Counted from the first letter of the stretch, positions 51,670-60,728 are shown. The stretch is DNA of 64,000 nucleotides from Holophagae bacterium (GCA_030429565.1 JAUIFE010000005.1:310001-374000); one strand, 5' to 3'. Made by a program: numbers and translations. The notes: generated by a model not told the origin, from the letters alone.

Positions 51670-52648
51670 AAAAGACAAAGCAAAGTGGTGTATGAACAAC
51701 GTCAGAAAAGAACGCTGACGTCAAAAATAACATCAAATTGACGTCACTGGTGCCGAATTTTGTTTTTGACGACAAATTACATCGCGCGCGGATTTTCATA
51801 TTTGACGGCGCTCTTGCCCTGCTGAATGAGTGAAAGCACTATGACGGACTGTTTGGGTTGTGTGTTTTAGACGGTGGCGGTGATGAGCCTTTCTGTCAGA
51901 TATCCAGCTTATTGTTAGGTGTTTAGGGTGCACTCAAGGCGAGTGTTGTGGGGATGCAATCGCGTGGTCGGTTGTGGTGGGTGGAGGTGAGGGGCAGGAT
52001 GAGTTTGAAAAGAAGGGAGGGGGATATGGCGCGGTTGGGATGTGGTCGTTTTGTGTTTTTTATTCATTCGGCGCGATGTGGATCAAGTATCGCATACCTT
52101 AATTAAGCCAGGTGTTTGCTTGTTAATTAATGGTTGATTGGCATGTTTGTGTTGAATGTTTGGCAATGTCTTTGCAATGAGAAGTGGTTAAAAGAATGGC
52201 TAACAAAAATCGGGAAAAGTTGTAAATAAGTTGAAAAAAGATGGGAGGTTAGAAGGCGGCCGTGCGCAAACTAGAAATGCAGTGTTAACCCATGTGTGTA
52301 AATTCTTCTGTAAAAAAATCTGATCACGTTAAAAAAGAGGATTGGGTGATTTCTGGAGGGGTGTGCGCTTTCTGGGTTGGGGGCAGTGTGCTGTTAATGG
52401 TGCGTTGACGAAAGTAAGTTGTTAGATAGATTGGGTTTCAGGAGTTTCTTTGGGGAAGTAAGGGGGGGGGGCTTTGATTGAGAAAATTCGCAGCTTTCAA
52501 ATAGCGCGAGTGTCGCTGATGAATCGAATGGTCGTTGTTTGAATGATGACCATCAGACTGGTTTATGGTGGTTTTTTTGAGGGAAGTTACAAGAACGAAG
52601 CTGGAAGCATTAGTGCTTTTGTTGGTTTCTAGAGAATGTTTTTACTAG
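51670..52648. other. Long AT-rich intergenic region between divergent regulators
   Basis: About 980 nt of AT-rich DNA separate the FHA activator from the hybrid kinase gene. It holds the sigma-54 promoter at 52160-52176, TTAATTAA palindromes upstream of it (near 52100 and 52123) that could be activator sites, and a 38-codon plus-strand frame (52292-52408) without a clear ribosome binding site. No standard-length gene is visible on either strand. Confidence 0.6.
52160..52176 (+). promoter_or_regulatory. Sigma-54 promoter, good consensus
   Basis: TTGGCAATGTCTTTGCA matches the -24/-12 consensus (TTGGCA, then TTGCA). GG (52162-52163) and GC (52174-52175) are separated by the required 10 nt. The start near 52187 would give a ~460-nt leader before the hybrid kinase gene, or transcribe the small frame at 52292. 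Confidence 0.7.
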
Positions 52649-54421
52649 GTGGTTTTGGTGGTGAGTGGCATTAATAGATGTACTGTTGGAGATAGTGAGA
52701 AATACTGTTGCGAAAGGCACGGGATTGCTATCTGTTTAAATGATGGTTTTGTTACGTGCGATTTGCGAAGAAAAACTAACTACCAAATGCATCATGTTCC
52801 CGCCGATGCGCCACAAGAAAAGTATTGGCGGTTGCTCTTGGAGTGGTATGTCATGCTTCATTTGGGGCCTGATCTGTGCCTTCCGGTGCTGCGCTTTGCC
52901 GAGGATGCTGTAGGGGCAACACTGGTTTTGGCGTGGCCGGACGGCGAATGGGTCAAGGCCGGCAGTGCCGGTTCGGTGACCGAGGTTGTCACAGCGGTGA
53001 ATACCTTGCTGGACAAGCTGTTAAATCTGCAAAAACAAGGCGTCATTCATGGTCGTTTAGCATTGGATACGGTCTTGTTTAGTGCTGATTTTAAAAAGCT
53101 TCGCTTGCTTGATTGGCGCGCCTTGCACCTGTGCGGTTTGGCTTTGGACGGTGGCCCGCCGAGCGCGGCCGCCGCCGCGGATTGCCGCGTGTGTCGTGGG
53201 CGCGGTGTGGTCCGCTGTCGGCAAGCGCAGTCTGAAAACAACCGGCAAACCCTCGCTATCCTGAAAACCCTGTTAGCACCGTTGCAGCAAGAATTTTGTT
53301 CTAAAAGTGAGCGGGGTGATTTGGTAGAACACGAGAAGTTCCATGAATTTTCTGACGTCAGTTTTCTACATGAATTGATTGTGAAACGAGAGCAAACCGA
53401 GGATAATTTATCGAGAAAAATGTCTCTTTCTGATCTTCGACGTCAGCTTGAAGTCTTTTTGTGTCATTGGCGTCTTAGTACGTCCACAACTTCGTGTGTT
53501 ATTTCTCCCGAACCGAAACCCTTTCGGGTTACCAATGTGATGCCGCTCTCGCGTCATGAAAGGATTCTTTCTCTGTTACACCTGTTGCAACCGTCACAGT
53601 CTTTCTCTGAGTCGACCTCCGGTGAAGTGGCCGCGTGTTCGACGGCCGCAATGATTCACGAGGTACGCAATCCCAATACCTTGGTCCGTGGTGCCTTGTT
53701 CTATCTTGAACGATGGGGGCGGGCTTTTGAAAGCTTGCTCAGTGCTTTGGTTGAAGAGGACCAGGTTGCGGTGAAGCAAGAATTCCGTGCACAGTTTCAG
53801 TCGTTTCGTGAACAACTGAAAGCCCTAGATGGTGGGACCTTGCAGATTGAAGCCGTTCTGCAGGGGTGGCCTTCCTTGCGCAAGCCGTCACAAGCACGGT
53901 GGGTGTTGACGTCACTCAACAACATACTCGAAAGCGTTCTTACGCTTTTTCGTGGGCGTTTTTGTGATCTGGTTGCTTTTCGTGCTGAATGGTCTTTTTA
54001 CGCCCCTGTTCGTTGCCTTCACGGTTACCTTGAACAAGTCTTCATCAATCTCCTTTTAAATGCTTGTCAATCGGTCCAACGTCGCGAAGGCGACGATCTC
54101 GCGCCTGGCCAGATCACCTTGTCCATTGACGACCACGACGGTATGTGGACGGTCGGCATTCAGGATAACGGTGTTGGTTTCAAACCCGCGGCGGCCCTTT
54201 CGTCCGTCATCCATGATGAAACGGATTTGATACCTTCGGGGCGCGGTTTTGGTTTGGTGATCAGTCGCCACCTTTTGCAACGCCATGGTGGAACTTTGAT
54301 GCTTACCGGTCAGCCTGGGTGTGGTGCTTTGGTTCAAGTGACGTTGCCCAAGCCGGCCCCTGACATGCGACCGGTCGAGGTTCGTGACTCTGCTGCGACG
54401 CTTGATTTTTGCCTTCCCTAA
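52649..54421 (+). CDS. Pseudokinase-histidine kinase hybrid
   Basis: The 590-residue cytoplasmic protein has an N-terminal ~170 residues with the layout of a Ser/Thr kinase C-lobe but changed catalytic residues: VIHGRLALDTVLF at the HRDLKPxN position (HGR, Asn missing) and LLDWRAL for DFG. It is therefore a probable pseudokinase. A C-terminal histidine-kinase core follows: AAMIHEVRNPNTLVRGALFY with phospho-acceptor His337, then the ATPase N-box (VFINLLLNACQSV), G1 (DNGVGF) and G2 (GRGFGLVISRHLLQRHGG). There is no membrane segment. The start is one of several GTG/TTG codons near 52649-52661. It precedes an NtrC-type response regulator, the likely partner, and lies downstream of a sigma-54 promoter. 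Confidence 0.85.
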   Translation: MVLVVSGINRCTVGDSEKYCCERHGIAICLNDGFVTCDLRRKTNYQMHHVPADAPQEKYWRLLLEWYVMLHLGPDLCLPVLRFAEDAVGATLVLAWPDGEWVKAGSAGSVTEVVTAVNTLLDKLLNLQKQGVIHGRLALDTVLFSADFKKLRLLDWRALHLCGLALDGGPPSAAAAADCRVCRGRGVVRCRQAQSENNRQTLAILKTLLAPLQQEFCSKSERGDLVEHEKFHEFSDVSFLHELIVKREQTEDNLSRKMSLSDLRRQLEVFLCHWRLSTSTTSCVISPEPKPFRVTNVMPLSRHERILSLLHLLQPSQSFSESTSGEVAACSTAAMIHEVRNPNTLVRGALFYLERWGRAFESLLSALVEEDQVAVKQEFRAQFQSFREQLKALDGGTLQIEAVLQGWPSLRKPSQARWVLTSLNNILESVLTLFRGRFCDLVAFRAEWSFYAPVRCLHGYLEQVFINLLLNACQSVQRREGDDLAPGQITLSIDDHDGMWTVGIQDNGVGFKPAAALSSVIHDETDLIPSGRGFGLVISRHLLQRHGGTLMLTGQPGCGALVQVTLPKPAPDMRPVEVRDSAATLDFCLP

Positions 54422-54444
54422 ATGTTCCCACCCGTGTGCCCAAT

Positions 54445-54465
54445 AAACGAGCTTCACGCTCGTTT
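54445..54465 (+). other. Perfect hairpin between hybrid kinase and response regulator
   Basis: An 8-bp stem AAACGAGC/GCTCGTTT with loop TTCAC begins 23 nt after the kinase stop. No T-run follows, so it more likely modulates mRNA stability or attenuates than fully terminates. Confidence 0.4.
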
Positions 54466-54637
54466 GCCGTTCCCTCCGGTTCACCCTGAATATCCGCCTG
54501 ACCCGGCGGTGGCTGTCACGCAATGTGTCCGCCAAGCTGTGAATCCCGACCTGTTAACGCCCTGAGAATGATGATCTTCCGGCTTCGAAAAGATGCCGTG
54601 ACAATTGAAAGAATGGTGCCCTTAAAAGGAGGAAATC

Positions 54638-56131
54638 TTGGTTTTCCGAAATAATCTCCCCATCCCTGACGCCGCGCACAAGGCGCAGGCGAATCGAACC
54701 TATCGAATCTTGGTGGTCGACGACGAACCCGCCGTAGCCGACCAACTCTGTGATTTTTTGTCGGCGCATTTTGCTGTTGCTAAAGCTTACAGTGGCGCAG
54801 AAGCGCTCGCTTTGATTCGACGTGAGAGTCAGACTCGACCCAATCCCTTCCAGGTGATTATCACCGACCAGGCCATGCCCGATATGTCCGGTGTCGCCTT
54901 TTTGACGGCGACGCAACAATTGGTGCCTGAGGCCAAAAGGATTATTTTGACAGCTTATTCGGATGTCGATGCGGTGATCAACGCGATTAACAAAGCCGGC
55001 GTCTTTCGTTTCCTTATGAAACCCTGGGATCCGGGCCTGTTGTTAGAGGCGGTTCACTCGAGCTTGCGCGTTTATGAGACAGAAAGAGAGAGCCGAGGCG
55101 AATTCCGTGAAATTATCGGCCGTCATCCCAAATTGCGCTCTTGCCTGGATATGGTATCCCAGGTAGCTGGAAGCGCGGCGCCGGTGTTAGTGCGAGGTGA
55201 GACGGGGACGGGTAAAGAGCTAATTGCGCGGGCCGTGTGCCAAGCCAGTTTGCGACGCAGCAAACCATTTATGGTCCTGCACTGCGGCGCTCTGAATGAA
55301 AATGTGTTGGAGGCGGAACTTTTTGGCCATCGGCGCGGCGCTTTTACCGGAGCGATCAATGATCGTAAAGGGCGTTTGGCTGCGGCCCACGGAGGGACGC
55401 TGTTCATCGACGAGGTGGGTGAAATTCCTCTGAACATTCAAGCCAAATTGCTGCGTTTTTTACAGTTTGGAGAAATTCAACGGGTTGGTTGTGATCGCGT
55501 TGAAACCGTTGATGTTCGAATTGTGGCGGCAACCCATCGCGATTTGGTGTCGATGGTGCGTGAAGGCACCTTCCGTGAGGATCTCTATTTTCGCTTGAAG
55601 GTCGTGGAAATTAACCTACCGGCGTTGCGTGAGCGTTTGGAAGATCTGCCGATGCTGGTTGAATATTTCCTCAAACGTTTTTGGCGGCGGCCGTCACGGG
55701 CCGTGATTCATCCAGCGACGATGTTGATTCTTGAGAACTACCAATTTCCTGGCAACATTCGCGAGCTTAGCCACATCATTGAACGGGCGTGTTTGTTAGC
55801 GCGTACCGAGGAAATTGGACCGGATCTTTTACCGGCCGAGGTGCTTGAAAGTTACCGCGATAATGAATTGCCGGACGCCGATGAACTGGATCCCGAACCG
55901 CTGCTGGCCAGTTTCAGACGCCTTTCTAATGATGAACTTAAATCCCATCGTCAAAGTGCTTGCCGGAAGTGTAGTGAGGATGTAGAGCGACGTTTTCTGC
56001 GGGCGCTCATGGCAGAATATCGTGAAATTGCTGAAGCGGCCAAAGCGGCCGGCATGCACCGGACTTATTTACACCGGTTGTTAACCAAACACAAACTGCG
56101 GGACACTGTTGGCGAACCGATGCCTGTTTGA
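54638..56131 (+). CDS. NtrC-family response regulator (REC, sigma-54 AAA+, HTH)
   Basis: This 497-residue protein has a receiver domain (~22-140) with LVVDDEPAVADQL, phospho-acceptor Asp77 in IITDQAMPDMSG, and the Lys in FLMKPWDP. The AAA+ domain (~155-390) shows GETGTGKELIARAV, ELFGHRRGAFTGA (intact GAFTGA), LFIDEVGEIPLNIQAKLLRF and FPGNIRELSHIIERA. The C-terminal segment has a CxxC-containing linker (SACRKCSEDVERRF) and a Fis-like HTH (EIAEAAKAAGMHRTYLHRLL). The start is a TTG six bases after AAAGGAGG, a strong signal. It probably receives phosphate from the hybrid histidine kinase 217 nt upstream and activates sigma-54 promoters in the region. Confidence 0.93.
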   Translation: MVFRNNLPIPDAAHKAQANRTYRILVVDDEPAVADQLCDFLSAHFAVAKAYSGAEALALIRRESQTRPNPFQVIITDQAMPDMSGVAFLTATQQLVPEAKRIILTAYSDVDAVINAINKAGVFRFLMKPWDPGLLLEAVHSSLRVYETERESRGEFREIIGRHPKLRSCLDMVSQVAGSAAPVLVRGETGTGKELIARAVCQASLRRSKPFMVLHCGALNENVLEAELFGHRRGAFTGAINDRKGRLAAAHGGTLFIDEVGEIPLNIQAKLLRFLQFGEIQRVGCDRVETVDVRIVAATHRDLVSMVREGTFREDLYFRLKVVEINLPALRERLEDLPMLVEYFLKRFWRRPSRAVIHPATMLILENYQFPGNIRELSHIIERACLLARTEEIGPDLLPAEVLESYRDNELPDADELDPEPLLASFRRLSNDELKSHRQSACRKCSEDVERRFLRALMAEYREIAEAAKAAGMHRTYLHRLLTKHKLRDTVGEPMPV

Positions 56132-56169
56132 ATGGCGTGAGGCGGCAATTGCGAGGAACGGCAGGAGCG

Positions 56170-56202
56170 GGGTCCTTCGCCTCGACAAAGAGGCGAAGAC
56201 CC
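56170..56202. terminator. Strong hairpin between convergent genes
   Basis: GGGTCCTTCGCCTC (56170-56183) pairs with GAGGCGAAGACCC (56190-56202) with one bulged base and a 6-nt loop. It lies between the response regulator stop and the end of the convergent small secreted peptide gene. No T-run on either side. Confidence 0.5.
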
Positions 56203-56222
56203 GTTAGGAATTGCTCGTGGCG

Positions 56223-56420
56223 TTACACATAACCCCCGGGATCGCCGGGTTCGGGGTCTGGATCTGGATCCGGTGGATCGCTGGGGAAGGTATCGTCAAA
56301 GAGTACGATGCTGTTGGTGAGTTGGGTGCCGTCTTGGGACACGGGCATTGGTTGATTGGCAAAGGCAACACTAGAGCTCAAGAACAGTGACATTAAAAGG
56401 ACCAGACATACTTTTTTCAT
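56223..56420 (-). CDS. Small secreted Asp-Pro-rich peptide, 65 aa
   Basis: A signal peptide (MKKVCLVLLMSLFLSSSVAFA) is followed by a mature peptide of only ~44 residues ending in an acidic proline repeat (FPSDPPDPDPDPEPGDPGGYV). The ATG at 56420 has GGGAG seven bases upstream; the longer frame reads through the leader and was discarded. No cysteine remains after cleavage, so it is not disulfide-stabilised. It is preceded by a structured ~140-nt leader and a sigma-54 promoter, and lies just after the sigma-54 response regulator, so it is a likely target of one of the local activators. Function is unknown; a secreted signal or metal-binding peptide are both possible. Confidence 0.7.
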   Translation of the reverse strand: MKKVCLVLLMSLFLSSSVAFANQPMPVSQDGTQLTNSIVLFDDTFPSDPPDPDPDPEPGDPGGYV

Positions 56421-56560
56421 GGCGTACTCCCTCGTAACTGCGAATTTTTGGGGAGCAGCGGACAGACCAAGGCCGGCCAACGGGTGAACCCGTTGCTGTC
56501 GGCGTGATCGAACTGCTCCGCCCAGCGGCGCCCATCGGCTTGCCGCTTTGTGTGGTCACA
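56421..56560 (-). other. Structured 5' leader of the small secreted peptide gene
   Basis: In minus-strand orientation, GGAGCAG and CTGCTCC pair around an inner GACAG/CTGTC helix, which encloses a CAACGGG/CCCGTTG hairpin (loop TTCA). The two inner helices are flanked by ~12-nt internal-loop strands on each side. A separate GCGGC/GCCGC stem lies upstream. This nested architecture between promoter and ribosome binding site suggests a regulatory RNA, but no known riboswitch consensus was matched. Confidence 0.4.
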
Positions 56561-56569
56561 GAACCTTAG

Positions 56570-56587
56570 AGCATAAGCAGTGCCAAG
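56570..56587 (-). promoter_or_regulatory. Sigma-54 promoter of the small secreted peptide gene
   Basis: The minus strand reads TTGGCACTGCTTATGCTC. It has a perfect -24 TTGGCAC; GG and GC are separated by exactly 10 nt. The predicted start near 56558 gives a leader of ~138 nt. Confidence 0.6.
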
Positions 56588-56948
56588 TTATTAAATATAT
56601 GATTATAAACAAGTTAGTTCGAATAGAGGGCTAGGGCCGTGAGATCGGCCCCCTTCTTAGCCGAAAATGCGTGACTCACGGAGTAACGCAGGTCCTTGAG
56701 GACTTGCTGGTTTTCCGGATAAATATCAGGGAAAATTGGGCTTAGGCCAAGCGTTACTCGCTCCGTCACGCTTGTTTTTGGGCGAGTAACGCCGCGCGGC
56801 ACGCTTGCGGTCACCGGCGGCAACACGCGTGTCACGAAGCAAAAAGCCCTGATTTCGAACATACTTCCAGCCGCACCGTGGCCGGATCGGCATCCGCTAC
56901 GGCGCTCGAAATGGGTATTAAGTTGTTTGGTATCTGTTGTTTGCCTAA
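56588..56948. other. Intergenic region with an 11-bp perfect inverted repeat
   Basis: GCGTTACTCGC (56751-56761) and GCGAGTAACGC (56782-56792) are exact complements with a 20-nt loop; short related pieces (GAGTAACGCAGG at 56681-56692, GTTACTCG) recur around them. A minus frame of 82 codons (56614-56862) overlaps the repeat and has no ribosome binding site. It may be a dispersed genomic repeat rather than a gene. Confidence 0.5.
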
Positions 56949-59867
56949 CTAAGGCAACTGGTTAAGGCACGGGATAAACCCCAAAACTGAATCGCGCGGC
57001 CAGGATTCTGGGAAAATGCAGCCGCAACGCTTCGGCGTGGTGAGCGCAAAGTTATCGAGGTAAACCCCGCGTTGTTCAGTCGTGCTATCGGTGACCAGAC
57101 GCCACCGAAACTGTGCGGTTTGTCCACGGAAGTCGTTTAGATCCACCAAAACTTCGTTAAAACCGAAGTTGGTCCCGGACCATGCCCAACGTCCGGCCAG
57201 GGCCGAATCGGCCAGGCTGGAAATGCGAACGGGATAACCATTCGCGAGAAAACGGTTGGCATTTTCGGGGATGGTGGTCGTATCGCCCGCGAGAATATCA
57301 AACCACTGACGACCTTGATTTAGAGAGTATTCAAGTACGAGGCCATCAAAGGCGCGATCGGTGAAAAAGTATAGCTGGAAGCGAAGAATTATCCCTTCTT
57401 GGTCGGGGATCGGGGTTGCCGTTTGCGTCAGTGTTTGTTCAGAGGAAAACGCGGGGTTGGCGGCAAACCAGGCGGCGTCACCGGAGGCGGTTGTTTCCGA
57501 TTGCAGGAGCCAACCCGCGTCGGGCAGGTCCGAGCTCGTGGCGAAGTTGGCGGGTCCGGCTTCCAGGTCGTCGTAAAAGGCGGGGTCAAGCGCGCGCGGC
57601 TGGATGCTGAGACTGGGGGCGAAGCCGGCGATATTGCCGCTGTTACAGGGGCCGTCGCCGCCACTTTGCGCGTCTTCGGCGAAGACTTTGTAGTAATAAG
57701 GGATGTCACGCGGGAAATCGATATCGCTGTACTCGGTTTCGGTGAGACAGGCGGCGACGAGGCGGCCCTCGGCCGGGGTGAAATCGGGATGGGTGCCGCG
57801 ATACACGGAATAGTGGATCGGCACATCGCAAACGGCGACAGCGGGTTGCCAGGTAAGGTCGACCTGGCAGGTAAAACGCCCCGGGGTGAAAGCCGTCGGC
57901 GGTTCCGACTGGGTCGGCGCAATAGTGCAGGCGCCGGTGGTTTCGGCGGAAATACAGGTCGACGGCGGTGACGGGCACATCAGCGTTGCATCACGGCTGA
58001 TGACGGTATAGCTGTAGGTGACGCGGCTAGATGGGCTGGGATCGAGGAAAAACGGGTCCTGCACGTTTTTGGCGATGCGTTGGTAGCCGGCGCTGCCACA
58101 GGGGCCAAGTGCGCGATAGACGTCGTAGCCGGATGAATCGGCGACGGGCAGCCAAGACACTAAAATTTCGTTGTCGTTGCCGGTCGGTGCGGCGGTGACG
58201 TCTTGGGGCGTTGGCGAAGCGCAACCACAGGATTCGAAGCGGAAGGTACCGATGCGGGTGCTCCAGCGTTCGTCGCGGTTGTACTGGCCGGTATACCAAA
58301 AGGTGCAATCGTCCTCGGGATCAACCGACATCGAGCTGTAATCGCCGTAGCGGTTGGAGATGTTGGGTGCCGAGCCGTCGACCAGGCTGTGTTGACCGCG
58401 CGGCAAGGTGCCGAGTGGATCGCCGGCGAGGCGTCCGCTGTAGGCGAGACTGGGAAAGGTTGCGGGACCGACCTCGTTGAAGCCGAGGGCGATGTTGCCG
58501 GCGCCGTCAAAGGCGAGTGAACCCATCCAACGATGGTTGCGGTCGGCGGCGGTGTAGGTGCCTTCCTGGTGAAGTTGCCAGGGAGTTTGCCCGCTACGAC
58601 GTAGTTCAAACCAGCGGATACCGGCGCGATCCGTGCCGTCGACATCGACGGTGAAATTGCCGATGATCGCCTCGTGGGTGCCAAAGTTGCGGTACACCAG
58701 GCGGTTCATCAGGGGTTCGCGAATGGGGTCTAAACGAACGGTTGAAAGTGGCTGATCGATACAAGCCAGGGTTTCAAAGCCACACAGGTCGGAAGAAAAT
58801 TCGCTCATCGGGATGGCGATGGGGCCGACCAAACTGCTGTTCTGGGGGGTGTCGAAATCGGCGTGAAACTCAAAAATTTCCAGTTGGTCGATGCCGCCGC
58901 CGTGGGCTTGGCCGTCATTGTGGCGCATGAACAGGCCGGGCGTGTTGCCGGGCGGCGCGGCAGCGCCTTCAACGCCGGCGGGCATGAGCAACTGAAAGGG
59001 GAAACCGGATAAGTCGGGCGCTTCCATGCGAATCATCCGCGCGGGTGCGCCCTGTAACATGGCGTCGCGTTCGAGGGCATAGACGGGTGAACCACCGCTT
59101 TCGTTGGTGCCGACATAATAGGCGTCGCCCCAAATGCCGATTTTGAAGTAGTCGGGTTTATTGGGGGTTTCGAAATTGTAGGCGAACCAGGTTTGATTGG
59201 GATTGCCGACCGGATCGTCGGTTTGCGAAACCAACATGCAAAAGGAGTTGGCGGTGCCGAACTCGGCGACAATCCAGCGTTGACTGAGGGTGTCGAACAG
59301 AATGATGGGATCGCCGCCGCCGCTGCAAACGGCAAAACTGGACAGGGCGAACGGGCCGGCCACCTGATCACCGCTGTGCTTGTCGTAGACGACCAGTGAG
59401 GTGGTGCTGCTATTCACGGCTTGTAAATAATGATTGGGGCCGACGGCGCCAATCGGATCGGGTGGGTTGCGGCCGGTGTAGTCTTGACCGTCAAAATTAA
59501 GCGGGGTCGTGGCGAAAGTTGGTTCGCCCAAGGTCGGCGCGGCCAGTTGCTGGGCGGCCAAAGGATCGGGTTGTTCGCGGCCTGGCGGCGACGGTCGGCG
59601 GCTGGGATCTTGCCAACGCGGGACCTCGCGCACGGGATCACCGGGACGCCATTGAGGGACACGCGGCAATTGGCGCAAATTGACGTCAATTATATAGGGG
59701 GGGACCGGGTCGCTGACCTGGATGCGGGTTAAAGATTGCGCGTCGAGGGGAAGCGTTGCTAGCAGGAGCAGGCCGAGTGCGGGCCACAGCCGAGCCAAAC
59801 GCCGCCGGTGAGACGGGTCGCGGCGGAGACGCCAGGGCGCAGACAAGTGCAGGACAAAATAAGGCAC
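56949..59867 (-). CDS. Large secreted protein, beta-propeller-like with Fn3-like modules
   Basis: This protein of about 972 residues has a basic N-region and hydrophobic core (RLARLWPALGLLLLATLPLDAQS), a long signal peptide. The first ~500 mature residues contain repeated beta-rich segments such as PPDPIGAVGPNHYLQAVNSS, GGDPIILFDTLSQRWIVAEF, NPNQTWFAYNFETPNKPDYF and DYSSMSVDPEDDCTFWYTGQ. This is a pattern of secreted propeller-type proteins in which each blade reports an exposed loop. Two fibronectin-III-like modules (NDNEILVSWLPVADSSGYDVY; VDLTWQPAVAVCDVPIHYSV) and a lectin-like C-terminal domain follow, with many Cys. I prefer a GTG start (59867, GAGGA upstream); a TTG at 59903 would add 12 residues. 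It is probably an extracellular binding or adhesion protein. Confidence 0.8.
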   Translation of the reverse strand: MPYFVLHLSAPWRLRRDPSHRRRLARLWPALGLLLLATLPLDAQSLTRIQVSDPVPPYIIDVNLRQLPRVPQWRPGDPVREVPRWQDPSRRPSPPGREQPDPLAAQQLAAPTLGEPTFATTPLNFDGQDYTGRNPPDPIGAVGPNHYLQAVNSSTTSLVVYDKHSGDQVAGPFALSSFAVCSGGGDPIILFDTLSQRWIVAEFGTANSFCMLVSQTDDPVGNPNQTWFAYNFETPNKPDYFKIGIWGDAYYVGTNESGGSPVYALERDAMLQGAPARMIRMEAPDLSGFPFQLLMPAGVEGAAAPPGNTPGLFMRHNDGQAHGGGIDQLEIFEFHADFDTPQNSSLVGPIAIPMSEFSSDLCGFETLACIDQPLSTVRLDPIREPLMNRLVYRNFGTHEAIIGNFTVDVDGTDRAGIRWFELRRSGQTPWQLHQEGTYTAADRNHRWMGSLAFDGAGNIALGFNEVGPATFPSLAYSGRLAGDPLGTLPRGQHSLVDGSAPNISNRYGDYSSMSVDPEDDCTFWYTGQYNRDERWSTRIGTFRFESCGCASPTPQDVTAAPTGNDNEILVSWLPVADSSGYDVYRALGPCGSAGYQRIAKNVQDPFFLDPSPSSRVTYSYTVISRDATLMCPSPPSTCISAETTGACTIAPTQSEPPTAFTPGRFTCQVDLTWQPAVAVCDVPIHYSVYRGTHPDFTPAEGRLVAACLTETEYSDIDFPRDIPYYYKVFAEDAQSGGDGPCNSGNIAGFAPSLSIQPRALDPAFYDDLEAGPANFATSSDLPDAGWLLQSETTASGDAAWFAANPAFSSEQTLTQTATPIPDQEGIILRFQLYFFTDRAFDGLVLEYSLNQGRQWFDILAGDTTTIPENANRFLANGYPVRISSLADSALAGRWAWSGTNFGFNEVLVDLNDFRGQTAQFRWRLVTDSTTEQRGVYLDNFALTTPKRCGCIFPESWPRDSVLGFIPCLNQLP

Positions 59868-59966
59868 GGCTTCCTCAAAACGCGCGAATCGGTCGAAAAA
59901 CAAGCGAGATCCGGGCGCGCGCGGTTGTATTCCACCACAGGCGCGCCGGTGATTCTGTTAGCTGAC

Positions 59967-60728
59967 TCAAATTTCGCGCAACAACATGACATTGCCGCGT
60001 TGGCTGTCGACCATGAGTTCGGCGCCGGCCTTGCCGGTCTCGAGCTCAACCTGTTTCAAGCGTTCGCGACCTTTCCAATCGACCTTCATGGTGTAATCCG
60101 AAGTGATGTGGCCTTTGGTGGAAGCTTGAACACGGTAAGCGGCTTGATCGGCGAAACGCAGGTCAACGGTGCCGTGGATGGTTTCGATGTGGGATTTGCC
60201 CGTGTCGGGTTTCCCTTTAAAGGTGCCCTTGATGTTGCCCTGCACTGTTTTGATTTGGGTCATGGCGCTGTTTTTGAAGCGCACCTCGCCGCGATCCGTG
60301 GTGACGAAAAGCGGGGCGGCGTGGCCCTTGACCTCGACCAAACCCTGTTCGGTGGTGACGGTGAGCGCTGAGCTGTTTGGAATAAACAAGGTGAGATCGA
60401 CGCGTTTAATAACTTTTTGGCCGCTGGGCAGGCCCTTGTTGGTGGCTGGAAAAACCACATCAATCGTCAGTTGGTCCGTTTCGTTTTTTAAAACCAATTG
60501 CGGTTGGGCTGCATGTTGGAACTGGCTATGACTGACCATTTCGACGGTGTTGGCGAGGGCGGGACGGGTGCGCACATCGCCGAAGTGATTGACGACCACA
60601 ACCGGGGTGCCGGCTTTAATCGCGGCTTGGTGTTCGGCGCGAATGTGTTGGTAGGTCGGCGAGGCGGGCGTTTGGAAGGCGTGTAGGTTTGCGCTGAGGA
60701 TGCAAAGTAAAAGGTGGTAGGTGAACAT
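59967..60728 (-). CDS. Secreted DUF4097-like beta-helix protein, 253 aa
   Basis: A signal peptide (MFTYHLLLCILSANLHAFQT) is followed by alternating short beta strands with regularly spaced Val/Thr/Gly: VVVVNHFGDVRTRPA, ALTVTTEQGLVEVKGHAAPL, FVTTDRGEVRFKNSAMTQIK, TVQGNIKGTFKG and ETIHGTVDLRF. This 'xVxTxxGxVxV' periodicity is typical of DUF4097/DUF2807 putative adhesins with a right-handed beta-helix. The ATG has AAGGA seven bases upstream, so the longer upstream frame is rejected. It is followed (minus strand) by the large secreted propeller protein with a gap of 99 nt; a shared transcript is possible. Confidence 0.8.
   Translation of the reverse strand: MFTYHLLLCILSANLHAFQTPASPTYQHIRAEHQAAIKAGTPVVVVNHFGDVRTRPALANTVEMVSHSQFQHAAQPQLVLKNETDQLTIDVVFPATNKGLPSGQKVIKRVDLTLFIPNSSALTVTTEQGLVEVKGHAAPLFVTTDRGEVRFKNSAMTQIKTVQGNIKGTFKGKPDTGKSHIETIHGTVDLRFADQAAYRVQASTKGHITSDYTMKVDWKGRERLKQVELETGKAGAELMVDSQRGNVMLLREI

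Noticed and set aside
56614..56862. 82-codon minus-strand frame
   Set aside because: Overlaps an inverted repeat, has no ribosome binding site; looks like repeat DNA.
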